From the NCBI RefSeq assembly GCF_000768705.1, contig NZ_AVPJ01000008.1, positions 62,001 to 126,000 on the forward strand: a DNA stretch of 64,000 bases, written 5' to 3'. Origin of the DNA: Knoellia sinensis KCTC 19936 (GTDB taxonomy: Bacteria; Actinomycetota; Actinomycetes; Actinomycetales; Dermatophilaceae). A program made the position numbers and the translations under genes. A model generated the notes under the pieces. The model worked only from the letters and a program-made list of their open reading frames with translations, had not been told where the DNA came from and made no database searches. Below are positions 8,133 to 18,205 of this stretch, piece by piece; position 1 is the first letter of the stretch; each line of letters starts with the position of its first letter.

Positions 8133-8927
8133 TCAGCCCACCTCCGACGGCCGGAGGGCCCGGTGCAGGACCGTGCGCGACCACCACCAGCCGAGCGCCG
8201 TGAGCGCCAGGCCGCCGACGACGGCGATCAGGGCCGCCGGGTTGCCGTAGACGGTTCTCACCGGCAGTCCGAGGACGAGTGTCACCAGGGGTCCTGCGAG
8301 AGGCAGGAGCGTGAGCAGCCACATCGAGGCTCTCGGCCCTGCCGCCAGGACCGCCCGCCGATCGCCACTGGCGGCTCGCTCCCGGAGCACGTCTGCCGAG
8401 GTCCGTGCCGCGGGTGCGGCAGCCACGCCGAACTCGTCAGTGAGCTGCCAGGCAGCAGCGAGGAAGGCCAGGTCGGGGTCCTCGCGAGCTGCATCCCCCA
8501 GGCAGGCACCGACGGAGCCGCCATGGCGCTGGGCCTCCACGAGCCGGTCGCCAAGGGCGAGGAGCTCCGGCCGGGCCCTGGCCACGTCCACCTCGCAGGC
8601 CAGGCGAGCCGCCTCGACCGCGGGCAGCCCGGCGTCCAGTCCGACCGCCGACAACTCGGCGAAGTCGGACACCCAGCCTGCCGTTCGTCGCCCGAATCGC
8701 AGCTCCCTCGTGAGTGCCGATCGGGCACGAGCCACCAGGTCGCACACCACCGGACCAACGCCCGGCTGACTCCCCCACCGGCCGGTCGTCGCCGCTCCCG
8801 CACTCGCCGGTCGGGCGCGCGGCCACAGCACGCCGGCCAACACGACCAGCATCACGAGGGTGCCGAGAACGGTGGAGCCGGCGTCGTGCGCCAGCCCAGC
8901 CGCGGCGTACGCCTTGATCCAGGTCAC
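8133..8927 (-). CDS. TadB-like type II secretion F-domain membrane protein
   Basis: A 264-residue platform protein of the pilus assembly system. It has an N-terminal membrane helix (VLGTLVMLVVLAGVLW, about 20-35), a cytoplasmic T2SSF domain (about 90-200, including FAELSAVGLDAGLPAVEAAR and the paired RAASGDRRAVLAAG), then two C-terminal helices (MWLLTLLPLAGPLVTLVLGL and ALIAVVGGLALTALGWWW). The ATG overlaps the TadA stop codon (ATGA), so it is co-translated with the ATPase, its expected partner. Confidence 0.85.
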   Translation of the reverse strand: MTWIKAYAAAGLAHDAGSTVLGTLVMLVVLAGVLWPRARPASAGAATTGRWGSQPGVGPVVCDLVARARSALTRELRFGRRTAGWVSDFAELSAVGLDAGLPAVEAARLACEVDVARARPELLALGDRLVEAQRHGGSVGACLGDAAREDPDLAFLAAAWQLTDEFGVAAAPAARTSADVLRERAASGDRRAVLAAGPRASMWLLTLLPLAGPLVTLVLGLPVRTVYGNPAALIAVVGGLALTALGWWWSRTVLHRALRPSEVG

Positions 8928-10111
8928 GCGACGTCCTCCGGCGCGGAGGGAGCGACCTGGCGGACCAAGTCGTCGAAGCGGTCAGCGCCGGGGCCGCGCC
9001 GCACCTCGAACCCAGGGGCGGCCCCACCGAGGGCTTCCACCACCCAGGCTTCGTCGACCACCACTTCCCTGCCCGTCCACCGGGTCACCCCGACTGCTCG
9101 GACGAACCGCAACGGCCCCACCCGGGTCACGTCGATCACGACCTGGACCGCGCCCCGGAGCTGGGCATGGACGACGTCGCGACCGAGCCCCGCGAGCGCC
9201 CCCAGCGCCTCGAGCCGAGCTGGCGTCTCTTCAAGACCGTTGGCATGGAGGGTCCCGGCCCCTCCGTCGTGCCCCGTGTTGAGTGCAGCCAGCAGTTCAC
9301 GCACCTCCGGACCGCGCACTTCACCGACCACCAGCCGATCGGGCCTCATGCGCAGTGCCTGCCGGACGAGGTCGACCATGGTCACCGCACCGGCGCCCTC
9401 GACGTTGGGCATGCGCCCCTGGAGGCGCACGACGTGCGGGTGGGCGGGTGCCAGTTCACGCACGTCCTCGACGATGACGACGCGTTCGTGAGCGGGGCAC
9501 TCCGAGAGCAGCGCCCCCAGGACCGTCGTCTTGCCGGCACCCGTCCCTCCGACGACCAGGAATGACAAGCGTGCCCGCACGACTCGCCGCAAGGCGTCGG
9601 CCATCTCTCCACCCACCGCACCCAGTCGGACCAGGCCGTCGACACCGACCGGCTGCTGCCGGGGCACCCGCAGACTCAGGTGCGTGCCCGCTTCGGCGAG
9701 CGGCGGCAGGATCGCGTGAAGGCGCACCCCTCCGGGCAGAACCCCGTCGACCCACGGCTGCGATTCGTCGAGCCGTCGACGCGCCAAGCCGGCCAGCCGC
9801 GTCGCGAGTGACCGCGCGTCGCTCGCGCTCATGACAACGCCGGTGTCCTGCACGCCATCACCCTGATCGACCCACACCGAACCGTCCCCGTTGACGAGGA
9901 CGTCGGTCACCCCGCGTCGGGTCACCCACGGCTCGAGCGGGCCAAAACCCAGCACACGCTCGCGCAGCTCTTCACCCGCTGCCGCAGCTCCCACGTCGCC
10001 GAGCTCGACGATCCCCTGGGTCAGTTCGGCGATGAGCGACTCATCAGGCCCGCGCCCGTCACGGATGGCGGCCTCCACGCCTGGCCAGGGCGTGCCGTCA
10101 CCCGAGGTCAT
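8924..10111 (-). CDS. tadA: TadA/CpaF-family secretion ATPase
   Basis: Hexameric cytoplasmic ATPase powering Tad pilus assembly, 395 residues. Visible motifs are Walker A GGTGAGKTT, the Asp box EDVRELAP, Walker B-type RPDRLVVGEVRGPEV and the His box GTLHANG, in the usual PilB/CpaF order. The preceding N-terminal domain carries the typical TDVLVNGDGSVWVDQG segment. The ATG at 10111 overlaps the stop codon of the CpaE-like gene (ATGA). Upstream in-frame codons would intrude into that gene and were rejected. Confidence 0.92.
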   Translation of the reverse strand: MTSGDGTPWPGVEAAIRDGRGPDESLIAELTQGIVELGDVGAAAAGEELRERVLGFGPLEPWVTRRGVTDVLVNGDGSVWVDQGDGVQDTGVVMSASDARSLATRLAGLARRRLDESQPWVDGVLPGGVRLHAILPPLAEAGTHLSLRVPRQQPVGVDGLVRLGAVGGEMADALRRVVRARLSFLVVGGTGAGKTTVLGALLSECPAHERVVIVEDVRELAPAHPHVVRLQGRMPNVEGAGAVTMVDLVRQALRMRPDRLVVGEVRGPEVRELLAALNTGHDGGAGTLHANGLEETPARLEALGALAGLGRDVVHAQLRGAVQVVIDVTRVGPLRFVRAVGVTRWTGREVVVDEAWVVEALGGAAPGFEVRRGPGADRFDDLVRQVAPSAPEDVA

Positions 10112-10887
10112 GCCACCTTCTCCGCGGCTGCCCGCTCGCGTGCATCGAGGTCGTCCATGAGGTCCAGCACCACGCGATCTGCGTTCTCGCGCAGGCTTCC
10201 CCGAAGTCCGGGCCACTCGCCGCGCTCACCGTCGCGTCGCACCCGGGGGTCGTCGCGCAGGTGCGCGAGATGCGCCATGCCGAGATGCTCGACCAAGACC
10301 TCCACATCGGCGGTCGCCGACCGCCTCGACCGCGTCACGAGGCCGACCCGCCCCCTGCCTCCGCCGCGGCCATCTGACCCAGTGCCTCCCGATCCCCCGG
10401 CCTCGAGTCCCGCGAGCAACGCCTCCGTGTCCGCCACCTGGCGAGCCCGCACACCTGACACCACCTGCACGACATCGGCCTCCGCGACGACCCGCCGGCC
10501 CAGAGCAGTGCGCGCCGCCGCGCCGACATCGACGACGACCGGCACGGAGCCACGCAAGGAGCCCAGCACGTCGAGCACGACAGAATCCGCGACGTCACCC
10601 CCGCGCCCACCGGCCGACAGGACCGGCACTTCCCCGTGGGGCAGGGCCGACACCAGCCGCGAACAGGACGTCACCCCTCGCAGTCGAGCAAGGTCGGGCC
10701 AGCGCAGACCTGGCACGTGCTCAGTCCCGCAGGTCATGTCGAGCCCTCCACCGTGCACGTGTCCGTCCACGAGAACGCACTCACCCAGGTGCAGAGACAG
10801 CCGGCGGGCGAGGGCCGCGGCCCACGTCGAGGCGCCCAGCCCGCCGCTGGCACCGAGCACGACCAGGAGAGGAGTCTGCGAGTTCAT
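10108..10887 (-). CDS. CpaE-like/septum-site-determining-type P-loop protein
   Basis: A MinD/ParA-superfamily protein of 259 residues that heads the Tad-like operon. It has a deviant Walker A (VVLGASGGLGASTWAAAL) near the N-terminus and an ECVLVDGHVHGGGLDMT segment resembling the MinD switch region. The usual signature lysine in KGGVGKT is absent, so ATP turnover may be weak. In actinobacterial pilus loci this gene (often called ssd or CpaE-like) precedes tadA and is thought to localise the machinery. ATG at 10887; no classical Shine-Dalgarno sequence was recognised. Confidence 0.82.
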   Translation of the reverse strand: MNSQTPLLVVLGASGGLGASTWAAALARRLSLHLGECVLVDGHVHGGGLDMTCGTEHVPGLRWPDLARLRGVTSCSRLVSALPHGEVPVLSAGGRGGDVADSVVLDVLGSLRGSVPVVVDVGAAARTALGRRVVAEADVVQVVSGVRARQVADTEALLAGLEAGGSGGTGSDGRGGGRGRVGLVTRSRRSATADVEVLVEHLGMAHLAHLRDDPRVRRDGERGEWPGLRGSLRENADRVVLDLMDDLDARERAAAEKVA

Positions 10888-11007
10888 GCACCCGACGGTG
10901 CCGCCCGAGAACCTGGCCCACCACCCCTGCGAGGAGATCTGTGGACGAGCGCGACGGCATACGAGGGCCTGTGGACAACGCGCCCACGAAACCGGAGGAG
11001 AAAAGGC

Positions 11008-11041
11008 GACGGCCCCGGTCGGGGGGGAGGACCGGGGCCGT
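11008..11041 (-). terminator. Strong intrinsic terminator, minus-strand orientation
   Basis: Perfect 13-bp inverted repeat GACGGCCCCGGTC / GACCGGGGCCGTC with a short G-rich loop. Read on the minus strand it is followed by GCCTTTTCTCC, a short U-tract. It therefore separates upstream minus-strand transcription from the pilus operon, whose promoter should lie between 10888 and 11008. Confidence 0.78.
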
Positions 11042-11455
11042 CGGGTGGGCCGAGCTCCGGGGGGGAGAAGCCGGACCACCCTTCGCTACAACCCCGAGGG
11101 GGAGCGATGAGTACATCGTTGCCGATGGATCGATCCCGTGCAACATAAACACGAAAACTCAACGAAATTTGGTCAGTGCATGGCTCCAACGGGCGAGACA
11201 ACGGGCCAGTCACGACGATGACGCCCCTACGAGAGGGGCGTCATCCGCCGCGAGCACTCGGGGCGACCAAGCGTGCATGTTCCTTGCCGTCGTACCGGGT
11301 CAAGCCCGAACAGACCGGTCCATCAGTGGACTGCCCGCGCGTGGGTACCCGTTGCGTCTCACGGTTGTTCTCTGGTCGGCCGGTTCCCCGAGGGGCCTGT
11401 CCGATGCCTCCTGTCTACTCCCCTGCGGAGGCCACTTCAAGACTTGACTTTTGGC
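11042..11455. other. Intergenic region with a 12-bp hairpin, downstream of the Fic-like gene
   Basis: No convincing gene. At 11217-11245 there is a perfect hairpin, GATGACGCCCCT-ACGAG-AGGGGCGTCATC, that probably terminates the Fic-like gene. Around 11130-11170 the sequence is unusually AT-rich for this genome (ACATAAACACGAAAACTCAA), which could be a promoter region. I could not assign a gene or small RNA to it. Confidence 0.45.
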
Positions 11456-12304
11456 TCAGCTGAGGCGTCCGGCGAGGACGGCGTCGGCGATCCGCTCACC
11501 CTCCTGCGCACCCGCCACGATGGCGTCGCAACTGTGCGCCAACCACAGACCGACGCCTGCGGCGTCACCCCTGACGTATGCCGTGAGCCCACCGAAATAC
11601 GCCGGCCCACCTCCCGCTCCGTGCCCCACTTCGGGCACCGCGACGCCGGTCGGGTCGAGGCCGCCAGCCTGGATGACGGCCCGCTCGACGGCGCGGGCGA
11701 CGACGCCGTTGCCACGCGTGAAGGGACGCGCCGTGATGATCTCGGCGTGGGCTACGGCAGCGACGATGGGGACCGGGAGGGAGGCGGCGCCGGCGAGGAG
11801 TTCGACGACGCGCTGGAGGCGGTCCCGCGCCTCGGCGGCCGATGGGGCAGGACTGATCTCGAGGAACTCGCGGCTGTCCTCACCGTCCTTGCGCGGACGG
11901 CCGAGCTCGTCGTCGGGGACCAGCCCGGCGGCCGCCGCGGTGTGGAGACGGGCCAGTGCCTGCATCGGCGCGTTGAGGACGACCGGGCCGAGGCGCTCGG
12001 TCTCGGCGGTCGCGGCGAGGACCCCGCGCATGACCTGCTCGACGGGGTCGGGATCGTCGTGCCAGGTGACGGCTCCACGCATGAGGTCGCGCACGATCTC
12101 GACGGAGAGGCGCGCGCCGTCGAGCTCACCGCTGGCGCGGGCCCCCCGGACGCGGGACTCAGCCGCTGCCTCGGGGATACGGCGACGCAGGGCGTTGTGC
12201 CAGCGCAGCTGGGTGCAGGCCTCGCGGGCGGCGTCGACCTTCTCGGAGATGCCCGGAAGTGCGGCGAGCGCGGCGACGGAGCTTTGGATTTCGTTCTGCG
12301 ACAA
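11456..12304 (-). CDS. Fic/DOC-family protein with a degenerate active-site motif
   Basis: A 282-residue protein with Fic-like architecture. The family motif HPFx(D/E)GNGRxxR is recognisable but altered: RPFTRGNGVVAR, with Arg in place of the catalytic His and Val in place of the first Arg. AMP transfer by the canonical mechanism is therefore unlikely. The preceding helix (PIVAAVAHAEIITA) matches the Fic core. It starts with TTG at 12304, 12 nt after the thioesterase stop codon, with GAGGTT upstream. Degenerate Fic proteins of this type are widely conserved in actinobacteria, suggesting a structural or different catalytic role (inference). Confidence 0.78.
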   Translation of the reverse strand: MSQNEIQSSVAALAALPGISEKVDAAREACTQLRWHNALRRRIPEAAAESRVRGARASGELDGARLSVEIVRDLMRGAVTWHDDPDPVEQVMRGVLAATAETERLGPVVLNAPMQALARLHTAAAAGLVPDDELGRPRKDGEDSREFLEISPAPSAAEARDRLQRVVELLAGAASLPVPIVAAVAHAEIITARPFTRGNGVVARAVERAVIQAGGLDPTGVAVPEVGHGAGGGPAYFGGLTAYVRGDAAGVGLWLAHSCDAIVAGAQEGERIADAVLAGRLS

Positions 12305-12316
12305 GGGAACTGAACC

Positions 12317-13126
12317 TCAGGAGGGGACGGGGGCGGACGGCATACGGACGCCTGCGAGCTGGCGGGACTGGGCCACGACGTGGTCGCGGGAGTCCCAGAT
12401 GACGGCGTCCTCCTCGAAGAGTCCGCCGATGACGTTGCGGGTGGTGATGCGCATGCGCAGCCAGCCGGGCTCCGGGCGTGAGCGAACGTGACCGGAGAAG
12501 GCGATCGTGGGCGCCCATCCAAGGGCGCCGAAGGTGAACGTCACCGGCGGCAGCGCGTCGAGGAAGAACGGCAGCGACAGGACGTCGGGTTCGCGGCCGT
12601 CGGCGAAGCGGATCCAGGCGCGCATCTCGCCGTCGTGGGCTGGCTGACCGATGGCCCAGCCGACGGTGGCGGGGTCGATGCGCATGTCGAGGCGGTCGAG
12701 GAGGCGGATCTTCTCGGCGAACCCACCCCGGGAGGCGGGGACGCAGAGTTCGGGGTCCGGGAGCTCCGGCGGAGCCTCTTGGAGGTGGACGGGTTCGGCG
12801 TTGGCGTCGAGGTCGGCGAAGGTCGCCGTGTGACGCACGCACGGGGTGCCGCCCTGGCTGATCGTGACCTCGGCCGTGGAGAACGACCGGCCGGTTCGCA
12901 GGATCTGGGTCTCGACGTGTGCCGGGCCGGGCTGGGCGGCCGCGAGGAAGGTCGTGCTGAAGGCGACCGGGTCCGCGTGGCTGCCGGCGGCGTCGAGGGC
13001 GTCTGACGCGGCCTTCGTCGCCAGGGACATGAGGACTCCCCCGTTGACGGCCTCGCCGATGACCCAGCCGTCGGTGAGTTCGGCGGTGCCGTCGGTGAGG
13101 CGGATGGCGGCGTCGAACTCACTCAT
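12317..13126 (-). CDS. TesB-like acyl-CoA thioesterase (double hotdog)
   Basis: Predicted cytosolic acyl-CoA thioesterase, 269 residues. The N-terminal hotdog contains GWVIGEAVNGGVLMSLATKA, the pattern of the 4HBT_3 family. A second hotdog follows from about residue 140 (PPVTFTFGALGWAPTIAFSG). The start at 13126 is supported by TACGCT exactly 7 nt upstream with no Shine-Dalgarno sequence. It is transcribed with the Fic-like gene and could release free fatty acids from CoA near the beta-oxidation block. Substrate unknown. Confidence 0.8.
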   Translation of the reverse strand: MSEFDAAIRLTDGTAELTDGWVIGEAVNGGVLMSLATKAASDALDAAGSHADPVAFSTTFLAAAQPGPAHVETQILRTGRSFSTAEVTISQGGTPCVRHTATFADLDANAEPVHLQEAPPELPDPELCVPASRGGFAEKIRLLDRLDMRIDPATVGWAIGQPAHDGEMRAWIRFADGREPDVLSLPFFLDALPPVTFTFGALGWAPTIAFSGHVRSRPEPGWLRMRITTRNVIGGLFEEDAVIWDSRDHVVAQSRQLAGVRMPSAPVPS

Positions 13127-13234
13127 GAACCCGAGCGTATGCCGTGTCTTCCCGTCCGCAGCGCGGGTGTGGCCCGGGCCGCAGTGGTGACGCATCTGAG
13201 TCGAGTCTGGGTCACTTCATCGCTCTCGCCGGTC

Positions 13235-13296
13235 ATGACGCGGAAGTTGTCGGATGTCGCGGATATTGCCGCGTCCTGTGACGACTTCCGCGTCAT
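13235..13296. promoter_or_regulatory. Large inverted repeat upstream of the LytS-type kinase promoter
   Basis: Two 17-bp arms, ATGACGCGGAAGTTGTC (13235-13251) and GACGACTTCCGCGTCAT (13280-13296), match at 16 of 17 positions. Between them is an inner dyad CGCGG...CCGCG. The right arm ends 24 nt before the -10 box TAGCCT (13321-13326), placing it next to the -35 region of the kinase gene. It looks like an operator or activator site. The cognate protein is unknown; the LytTR regulator at 37.7 kb is one candidate. Confidence 0.6.
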
Positions 13297-13333
13297 CGGC
13301 TCGCGCAGGGTCCCGGCGCCTAGCCTTGCGGGC

Positions 13334-14527
13334 ATGACGGCGTCGTTCCATGTCCCCACTGCTGTGGTCGTGGCGGGGGCGATGCTGCTGCTCGGCCTCG
13401 GCGTGTGGCTCGCGGGGCGGGGTCGACGCCGGGGATTCCTGTCGACGGTGGATCGGGTCACCTACTCGACGCTCCACACGGCGTCACTGGCCTCGCGCCA
13501 CCTCGCCGACGGCCTGACGCCCGAGTCCGCCGAGCGAGCCGGCAAACACCTCCTCGCCATCCTGGGCGCGAGGTCCGTTGCGATCTGCGACGGCAGCGGA
13601 TTGCTCGCGTGGACCGGTCCGGGCGACCACCACGCGCCCGACGCCTACGACCACGCGGAGCCGACACGCACGTCGGGCAGCCCGTCGGTCCTCGGCACCG
13701 ACACGATCACCTGCCCCTCCCCCGACTGCCCCGTGCGCGCTGCGGTCACGGCTCCACTCATTGCCGACGGGCGCGTGGTGGGGACGCTCACGGCATACGC
13801 CCCCACCGCCTCGGCGGGGCTGGCACAGGCGACCGGCGAGCTGGCCCGCTGGGTGTCCGCCGAACTCGATGTCGCCGAGTTGGGGCGGGCACGCACCCGC
13901 GCCATGGAGGCTGAGCTCCGTGCGCTGCGGGCCCAGATCAGCCCGCACTTCATCTACAACTCCCTCGGCGCCATCGCGTCGTTCGTCCGGACCGACCCCG
14001 AGCGGGCGCGGGAGCTGCTGCTCGAGTTCGCCGACTTCACGCGCTATGCGCTCCGCCAGGGCGGGTCGTTCACGACGCTCGCGGAGGAGCTGCGCAACGT
14101 CGAGCGCTACCTCGTCCTGGAGCAGGCGCGCTTCGGTGATCGGTTGCAGGTGTCGCTCCTCATCGCGCCCGAGGTGCTGCCCGTACGCGTGCCCTACCTG
14201 GCGGTGCAACCGTTGGTGGAGAACGCAGTTCGCCACGGCCTCGCCTCCAAGGAGGGTGTCGGGCACGTGACGATCACCGCGTCGGACCAGGGTTCGGAGG
14301 CCGAGATCTCGATCGACGACGACGGCGTGGGGGCGTCACCGGAGGCGGTGCAGCGGATCCTCGACGGGCAGTCCCGCGCCGACTCCGTGGGCCTCGGCAA
14401 TGTCGACGCCCGGCTGCGGCAGGTCTATGGAGACGACTTCGGGCTCGTCGTCGAGACGGCCGAGGGCGCGGGGACCAAGGTCAGCTTCCGAGTGCCGAAG
14501 TACGCCCCCGGCGTCCACTCCGAGTGA
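13334..14527 (+). CDS. LytS/YehU-type sensor histidine kinase
   Basis: Two-component sensor of 397 residues. It has one N-terminal TM helix (VVVAGAMLLLGLGVWLAG), a GAF-like sensor domain (about 35-185, with a possible metal or thiol site CPSPDCPVR), then the His_kinase signature QISPHFIYNSLGAI (phospho-His near 203) and an ATPase domain (PLVENAVRHG; SIDDDGVG; GLGNVDARL). The start is leaderless: TAGCCT lies 7 nt upstream of the ATG. No response regulator is adjacent. In related genomes such kinases pair with LytTR regulators and acetate-type symporters, a set found here at 37.7-40.4 kb. Confidence 0.9.
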   Translation: MTASFHVPTAVVVAGAMLLLGLGVWLAGRGRRRGFLSTVDRVTYSTLHTASLASRHLADGLTPESAERAGKHLLAILGARSVAICDGSGLLAWTGPGDHHAPDAYDHAEPTRTSGSPSVLGTDTITCPSPDCPVRAAVTAPLIADGRVVGTLTAYAPTASAGLAQATGELARWVSAELDVAELGRARTRAMEAELRALRAQISPHFIYNSLGAIASFVRTDPERARELLLEFADFTRYALRQGGSFTTLAEELRNVERYLVLEQARFGDRLQVSLLIAPEVLPVRVPYLAVQPLVENAVRHGLASKEGVGHVTITASDQGSEAEISIDDDGVGASPEAVQRILDGQSRADSVGLGNVDARLRQVYGDDFGLVVETAEGAGTKVSFRVPKYAPGVHSE

Positions 14528-14589
14528 GCTCGACTTCGTGCCCGATTGGGACGGCGAGCGCCAGCGAGTTGTCCCGATCGCCCAAAACG

Positions 14590-14630
14590 CCGGTATGCCG
14601 GCCGCGCACGATGCGCGGCCGGCATACCGG
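14590..14630. terminator. Perfect bidirectional hairpin between kinase and fadB
   Basis: CCGGTATGCCGGCCGCGC (14590-14607), loop ACGAT, then its exact 18-bp complement (14613-14630). It separates two convergent genes and incorporates the genome's over-represented CGGCATAC motif in both arms. A weaker dyad (GATTGGGAC...GTCCCGATC) lies just to the left. Confidence 0.8.
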
Positions 14631-14648
14631 ATTGTTCTGGGTGACCGA

Positions 14649-16817
14649 TCAGGCGGCTTGCGCCTCGGCACGCGCGACGAGCGACGCGGGCGGGGTGAAC
14701 TGCGGACCGTAGCGGTCGGCGAGCTCACGCGCCCGGGCCACGAAGCCCGCGACGCCACCGGGGTAGCCCTCGACGTACTGCACGACACCACCGGTCCACG
14801 CCGGGAAGCCGATGCCGAGGATGGAGCCGATGTTGGCGTCCTCGACGCTGCGCAGCACGCCCTCGTCGAAGCACTTCACCGTCTCGATGGCCTCGGCGAA
14901 GAGCATGCGCTCCTTGATGTCCTCGAAGGGGATCTCCTTGGTGCCCGACCCGAAGTGCTCAGCCAGGCCCGGCCACAGACCGGTGCGCTTGCCGTCCTCG
15001 TAGTCGTAGAAGCCCGCACCGGCGGCCTTGCCCTTGCGGCCGAACTCCTCGAGCATGCGGTCGAGGACGGCGTATGCCGGGTGCTCGAAGTAGGTGTCGC
15101 CCTTGCCGTCCTCGACGAGGCCCTTCTTGGTCGCCTTCTGGATCCGGCTCATCGTCTCGAAGTGGAGTTCGTCCGAGAGCTGGAGCGGGGCGGCCGGGTA
15201 GCCGGCCTGAAGACCGGCCTGCTCGACCGACGCCGCGGAGACACCCTCGGCGACCATCGCCTGGGCCTCGTTGAGGAAGGTCCCGATGACCCGGCTCGTG
15301 AAGAACCCGCGGCTGTCGTTGACGACGATCGGGGTCTTCTTGATCTGCTGGGCGATGTCGAACGCCTTGGCCAGCGTGGCGTCACTCGTCTTCTCGCCCG
15401 CGATGATCTCGAGGAGCGGCATCTTGTCGACCGGCGAGAAGAAGTGCAGCCCGATGAAGTCCTCGGGACGCTTGACGCCCTCGGCAAGACCGGTGATCGG
15501 CAGCGACGAGGTGTTCGATCCGAGGACGGCGCCCTCGGCGAGGAACGGCTCGATCTCCTGGAAGACCTTGTGCTTGAGTTCGACGCTCTCGAAGACGGCC
15601 TCGATGACGAGGTCGACACCGGTGAAGTCACTCGGCTCCGCGCTCGGCTTGATCTGCGCGAGGAGCGCCTCGCCGGCCTCCTGCGTCATCTTGCCCCGGG
15701 TGACGGCCTTCTCGACGAGCGCCGCCGAGTAGCCCTTGCCGCGCTCGGCGTTCTCGAGGGAGACGTCCTTGAGGACGACCTCCATGCCACCCTTGGCGCA
15801 GACGAAGGCGATGGCCGCGCCCATCATGCCGGCACCGAGGATGCCGACCTTTGTGGCGACGTGCTTGTCGTGGCCCTGCGGACGACTCGCGCCCGAGTTG
15901 ATCGCCTGCATGTCGAAGAAGAACGCCTTGATCATGTTCTTGCTCACCTGGCCGGTGATGAGGGACACGAGGTAGCGCGTCTCGATGTCGAGAGCCGTGT
16001 CAATGTCGACCTGCGCCCCCTCGACGGCAGCGGACAGGATCGCGCGCGGAGCCGGGTAGTTCGCACCCTTGAGCTGCTTGCGCAGGTTGGCCGGGAACGC
16101 CGGGAGGTTCGCCGCGAAGGCCGGGTTCGACGGGGTGCCGCCGGGGATCTTGTAGCCCTTGACGTCCCACGGCGCGACGGCCTCGGGGTTGGCGGCGATC
16201 CAGGCCTTGGCGGCCGGGAGCAACTCCTCGACAGACCCCACCACCGAGTCGACGAGGCCGAGTTCCTTGGCCTGGGCCGGGCGGTATTTCTGGCCCTGGC
16301 CGAGCACCTTCATCACGGCGTCGACGATGCCGAGCATGCGGGTGACGCGGGTGACGCCGCCACCGCCGGGCAGGAGGCCGAGGGTGACCTCGGGGAGGCC
16401 GACCTGGGCGCCGGGGACGTCGGCGATGATCCGGTGGTGGGCCGCGAGGGCGATCTCGAGGCCACCACCGAGGGCGGCACCGTTGATGGCGGCGACGACG
16501 GGCTTCCCGAGGGTCTCGAGCGCACGCAGCTGGCGCTTGATCTCGGTGACCTGGTCATAGAGGTCCTGCGCGCGGTCGGGGCCCGCGGCATACATGTCCT
16601 TGAGGTCACCGCCGGCGAAGAAGGTCTTCTTCGCGGAGGTGATGATGACGCCGGTCAGGTCGTCCTTCTCGGCGAGGACGCGCTCGACGGCCTTGCCCAT
16701 CGAGGCGACGTATGCCGCGTTCATGGTGTTCGCGGACTGGCTCGGGTCGTCCATGGTGAGGACGACGACGCCGTCGGCGTCCTTGTCCCAGCGGATGGTG
16801 TTTTCGTGTTCGGTCAC
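14649..16817 (-). CDS. fadB: Trifunctional-type enoyl-CoA hydratase / 3-hydroxyacyl-CoA dehydrogenase
   Basis: Beta-oxidation enzyme of 722 residues that hydrates enoyl-CoA and oxidises the 3-hydroxyacyl-CoA with NAD+. The N-terminal crotonase half (1-190) shows the oxyanion-hole segment FFAGGDLKDMYA and ALGGGLEIALA. The dehydrogenase half starts with a Rossmann motif KVGILGAGMMGAAIAFVCA near residue 320 and has FIGLHFFSPVDKMPLLEII with the catalytic His. Two C-terminal 3HCDH domains follow. It lies 58 bp downstream of the thiolase gene; together they form the classical FadA-FadB complex. Confidence 0.95.
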   Translation of the reverse strand: MTEHENTIRWDKDADGVVVLTMDDPSQSANTMNAAYVASMGKAVERVLAEKDDLTGVIITSAKKTFFAGGDLKDMYAAGPDRAQDLYDQVTEIKRQLRALETLGKPVVAAINGAALGGGLEIALAAHHRIIADVPGAQVGLPEVTLGLLPGGGGVTRVTRMLGIVDAVMKVLGQGQKYRPAQAKELGLVDSVVGSVEELLPAAKAWIAANPEAVAPWDVKGYKIPGGTPSNPAFAANLPAFPANLRKQLKGANYPAPRAILSAAVEGAQVDIDTALDIETRYLVSLITGQVSKNMIKAFFFDMQAINSGASRPQGHDKHVATKVGILGAGMMGAAIAFVCAKGGMEVVLKDVSLENAERGKGYSAALVEKAVTRGKMTQEAGEALLAQIKPSAEPSDFTGVDLVIEAVFESVELKHKVFQEIEPFLAEGAVLGSNTSSLPITGLAEGVKRPEDFIGLHFFSPVDKMPLLEIIAGEKTSDATLAKAFDIAQQIKKTPIVVNDSRGFFTSRVIGTFLNEAQAMVAEGVSAASVEQAGLQAGYPAAPLQLSDELHFETMSRIQKATKKGLVEDGKGDTYFEHPAYAVLDRMLEEFGRKGKAAGAGFYDYEDGKRTGLWPGLAEHFGSGTKEIPFEDIKERMLFAEAIETVKCFDEGVLRSVEDANIGSILGIGFPAWTGGVVQYVEGYPGGVAGFVARARELADRYGPQFTPPASLVARAEAQAA

Positions 16818-16875
16818 GTCAAAGTTCCTTTGAATTGCGTTGCAGCAGAAGGGATGAGGGGCTCGAGGCCGCAGA

Positions 16876-18084
<1,209 letters not shown>

Positions 18085-18205
18085 GATCTTTTCCTTCTCG
18101 ATTCGCATGCCGTGATCTGTGGTCGGCACAGTGTGCGGGGTATGCCGTGTGTTCCGCTGCGGTGCGGGTCACGTTGGGCGGTGGCTGGGTTTTCCTGCGT
18201 GGGGC

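Noticed and set aside
12488-13006. Long plus-strand ORF opposite the thioesterase
   Set aside because: Antisense shadow: the minus-strand product has clear hotdog-fold motifs, the plus frame has none.
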